64,000 nucleotides of DNA from Emiliania huxleyi CCMP1516 (Eukaryota; Haptophyta; Isochrysidales; Noelaerhabdaceae): positions 2,418-66,417 of the forward strand of contig NW_005202303.1 of NCBI RefSeq assembly GCF_000372725.1, given 5' to 3'. Position numbers and translations under genes: made by a program. Every line of letters begins with the position of its first letter. Positions within the stretch are counted from its first letter, which is position 1. Below the pieces are notes generated by a model. It had not been told where the DNA came from and did not search any database. It saw nothing but the letters and a program-made list of their open reading frames with translations. This document shows positions 63,866 to 64,000 of this stretch, one piece after another.

Positions 63866-64000
63866 ATGTTTATGCTCCACAAGAGCACCAACAACTGTCT
63901 TGAGCGACTGCAAGCCCGCGCTACAGCAGTCGAGGCGGCGTACCGAAAAGGCTCTCTCGAGGGAGACGTACTGGACCGGAGGACTTATTACGCCACACGC
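63866..64000 (+). CDS. Start of an ORF leaving the window
   Basis: Open frame of 45 codons from MFMLHKSTNNCLERLQARAT to the last base. It is helical, and preceded by an AT-rich stretch (TTTATTTATTTATTTTATG) that could be a promoter or leader. Another short frame starts at 63492 (MGNKKAEQVPARPWPCDLC). Too short to classify. Confidence 0.3.
   Translation, partial: MFMLHKSTNNCLERLQARATAVEAAYRKGSLEGDVLDRRTYYATR

Overview
This window looks like nuclear DNA from a GC-rich unicellular alga. A haptophyte (prymnesiophyte-like) is my best guess, but that rests on style and gene content, not on a marker gene. The signs are intron-rich genes with many GC-AG introns, a (TTAGGG)n tract, long dinucleotide microsatellites, minisatellites inside introns, and algal/eukaryotic families: SURF4, a plant-type PARP, a SOUL heme-binding protein, a front-end fatty acid desaturase, purple acid phosphatase, a guanylate-binding-type GTPase and a one-domain voltage-gated cation channel. 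No operons, rRNA, tRNA or CRISPR arrays were seen. || Layout: 0-2 kb organellar release factor RF1 (minus, cut by the left edge); 1.8-3.3 kb dispersed repeats; 3.4-4.8 kb macro-domain gene (minus); 5.5-7.3 kb SURF4 (plus); 8-8.9 kb CCCH zinc-finger protein (minus); 9.4-10.2 kb helical-repeat protein (plus); 10.6-13.2 kb aldehyde dehydrogenase (minus); 13.4-17.2 kb an island of foldback and cargo-bearing repeats that includes a bacterial-looking AsmA-type gene; 17.3-18.1 kb F-box/LRR-like gene; 18.7-19.3 kb unknown ORF; 20-22.3 kb SOUL gene; 22.6-23.2 kb broken alpha/beta hydrolase; 23.4-24.2 kb potato-inhibitor-I fusion; 24.9-26.4 kb unknown membrane protein (minus); 26.5-28 kb desaturase; 29.2-30.3 kb proline-rich membrane protein (minus); 32.2-33.9 kb FkbM methyltransferase; 34-35.8 kb AT-rich DNA and a mariner-type MITE; 35.9-36.6 kb HTH protein; 38.2-42.4 kb purple acid phosphatase (minus); 43.2-44.6 kb membrane protein and a cargo element; 45.3-48.4 kb beta-helix protein (minus); 49.6-54.2 kb GBP-like GTPase (minus); 54.7-55.9 kb ion channel (minus); 56.6-58.6 kb Tat-SF1-like splicing factor (minus), head to head with PARP at 59.2-62 kb (plus); 62-64 kb repeats and an ORF leaving the window. 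|| The main result concerns introns. In most genes whose frame I could rebuild, introns are bounded by copies of the neighbouring exon sequence, usually cut as AG|GC or AG|GT inside the copy. The interiors fall into several families that recur in unrelated genes: F1 about 140-190 bp, starting with CTAGAAGCGG right after the exon copy; F2 about 120-200 bp, ending in ACCTTAG; F3 about 70 bp, palindromic; F4 about 40 bp; plus two minisatellite types. F1 and F2 always lie in one orientation relative to the host gene. Some introns hold two insertions stacked at one site. This reads as an active, diverse intron-generating (introner-like) system, with tandem duplication of AGGC/AGGT exon segments as a second route. 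A second result is a set of repeats that share the same two end sequences but enclose different ORFs, one of them bacterial-like.
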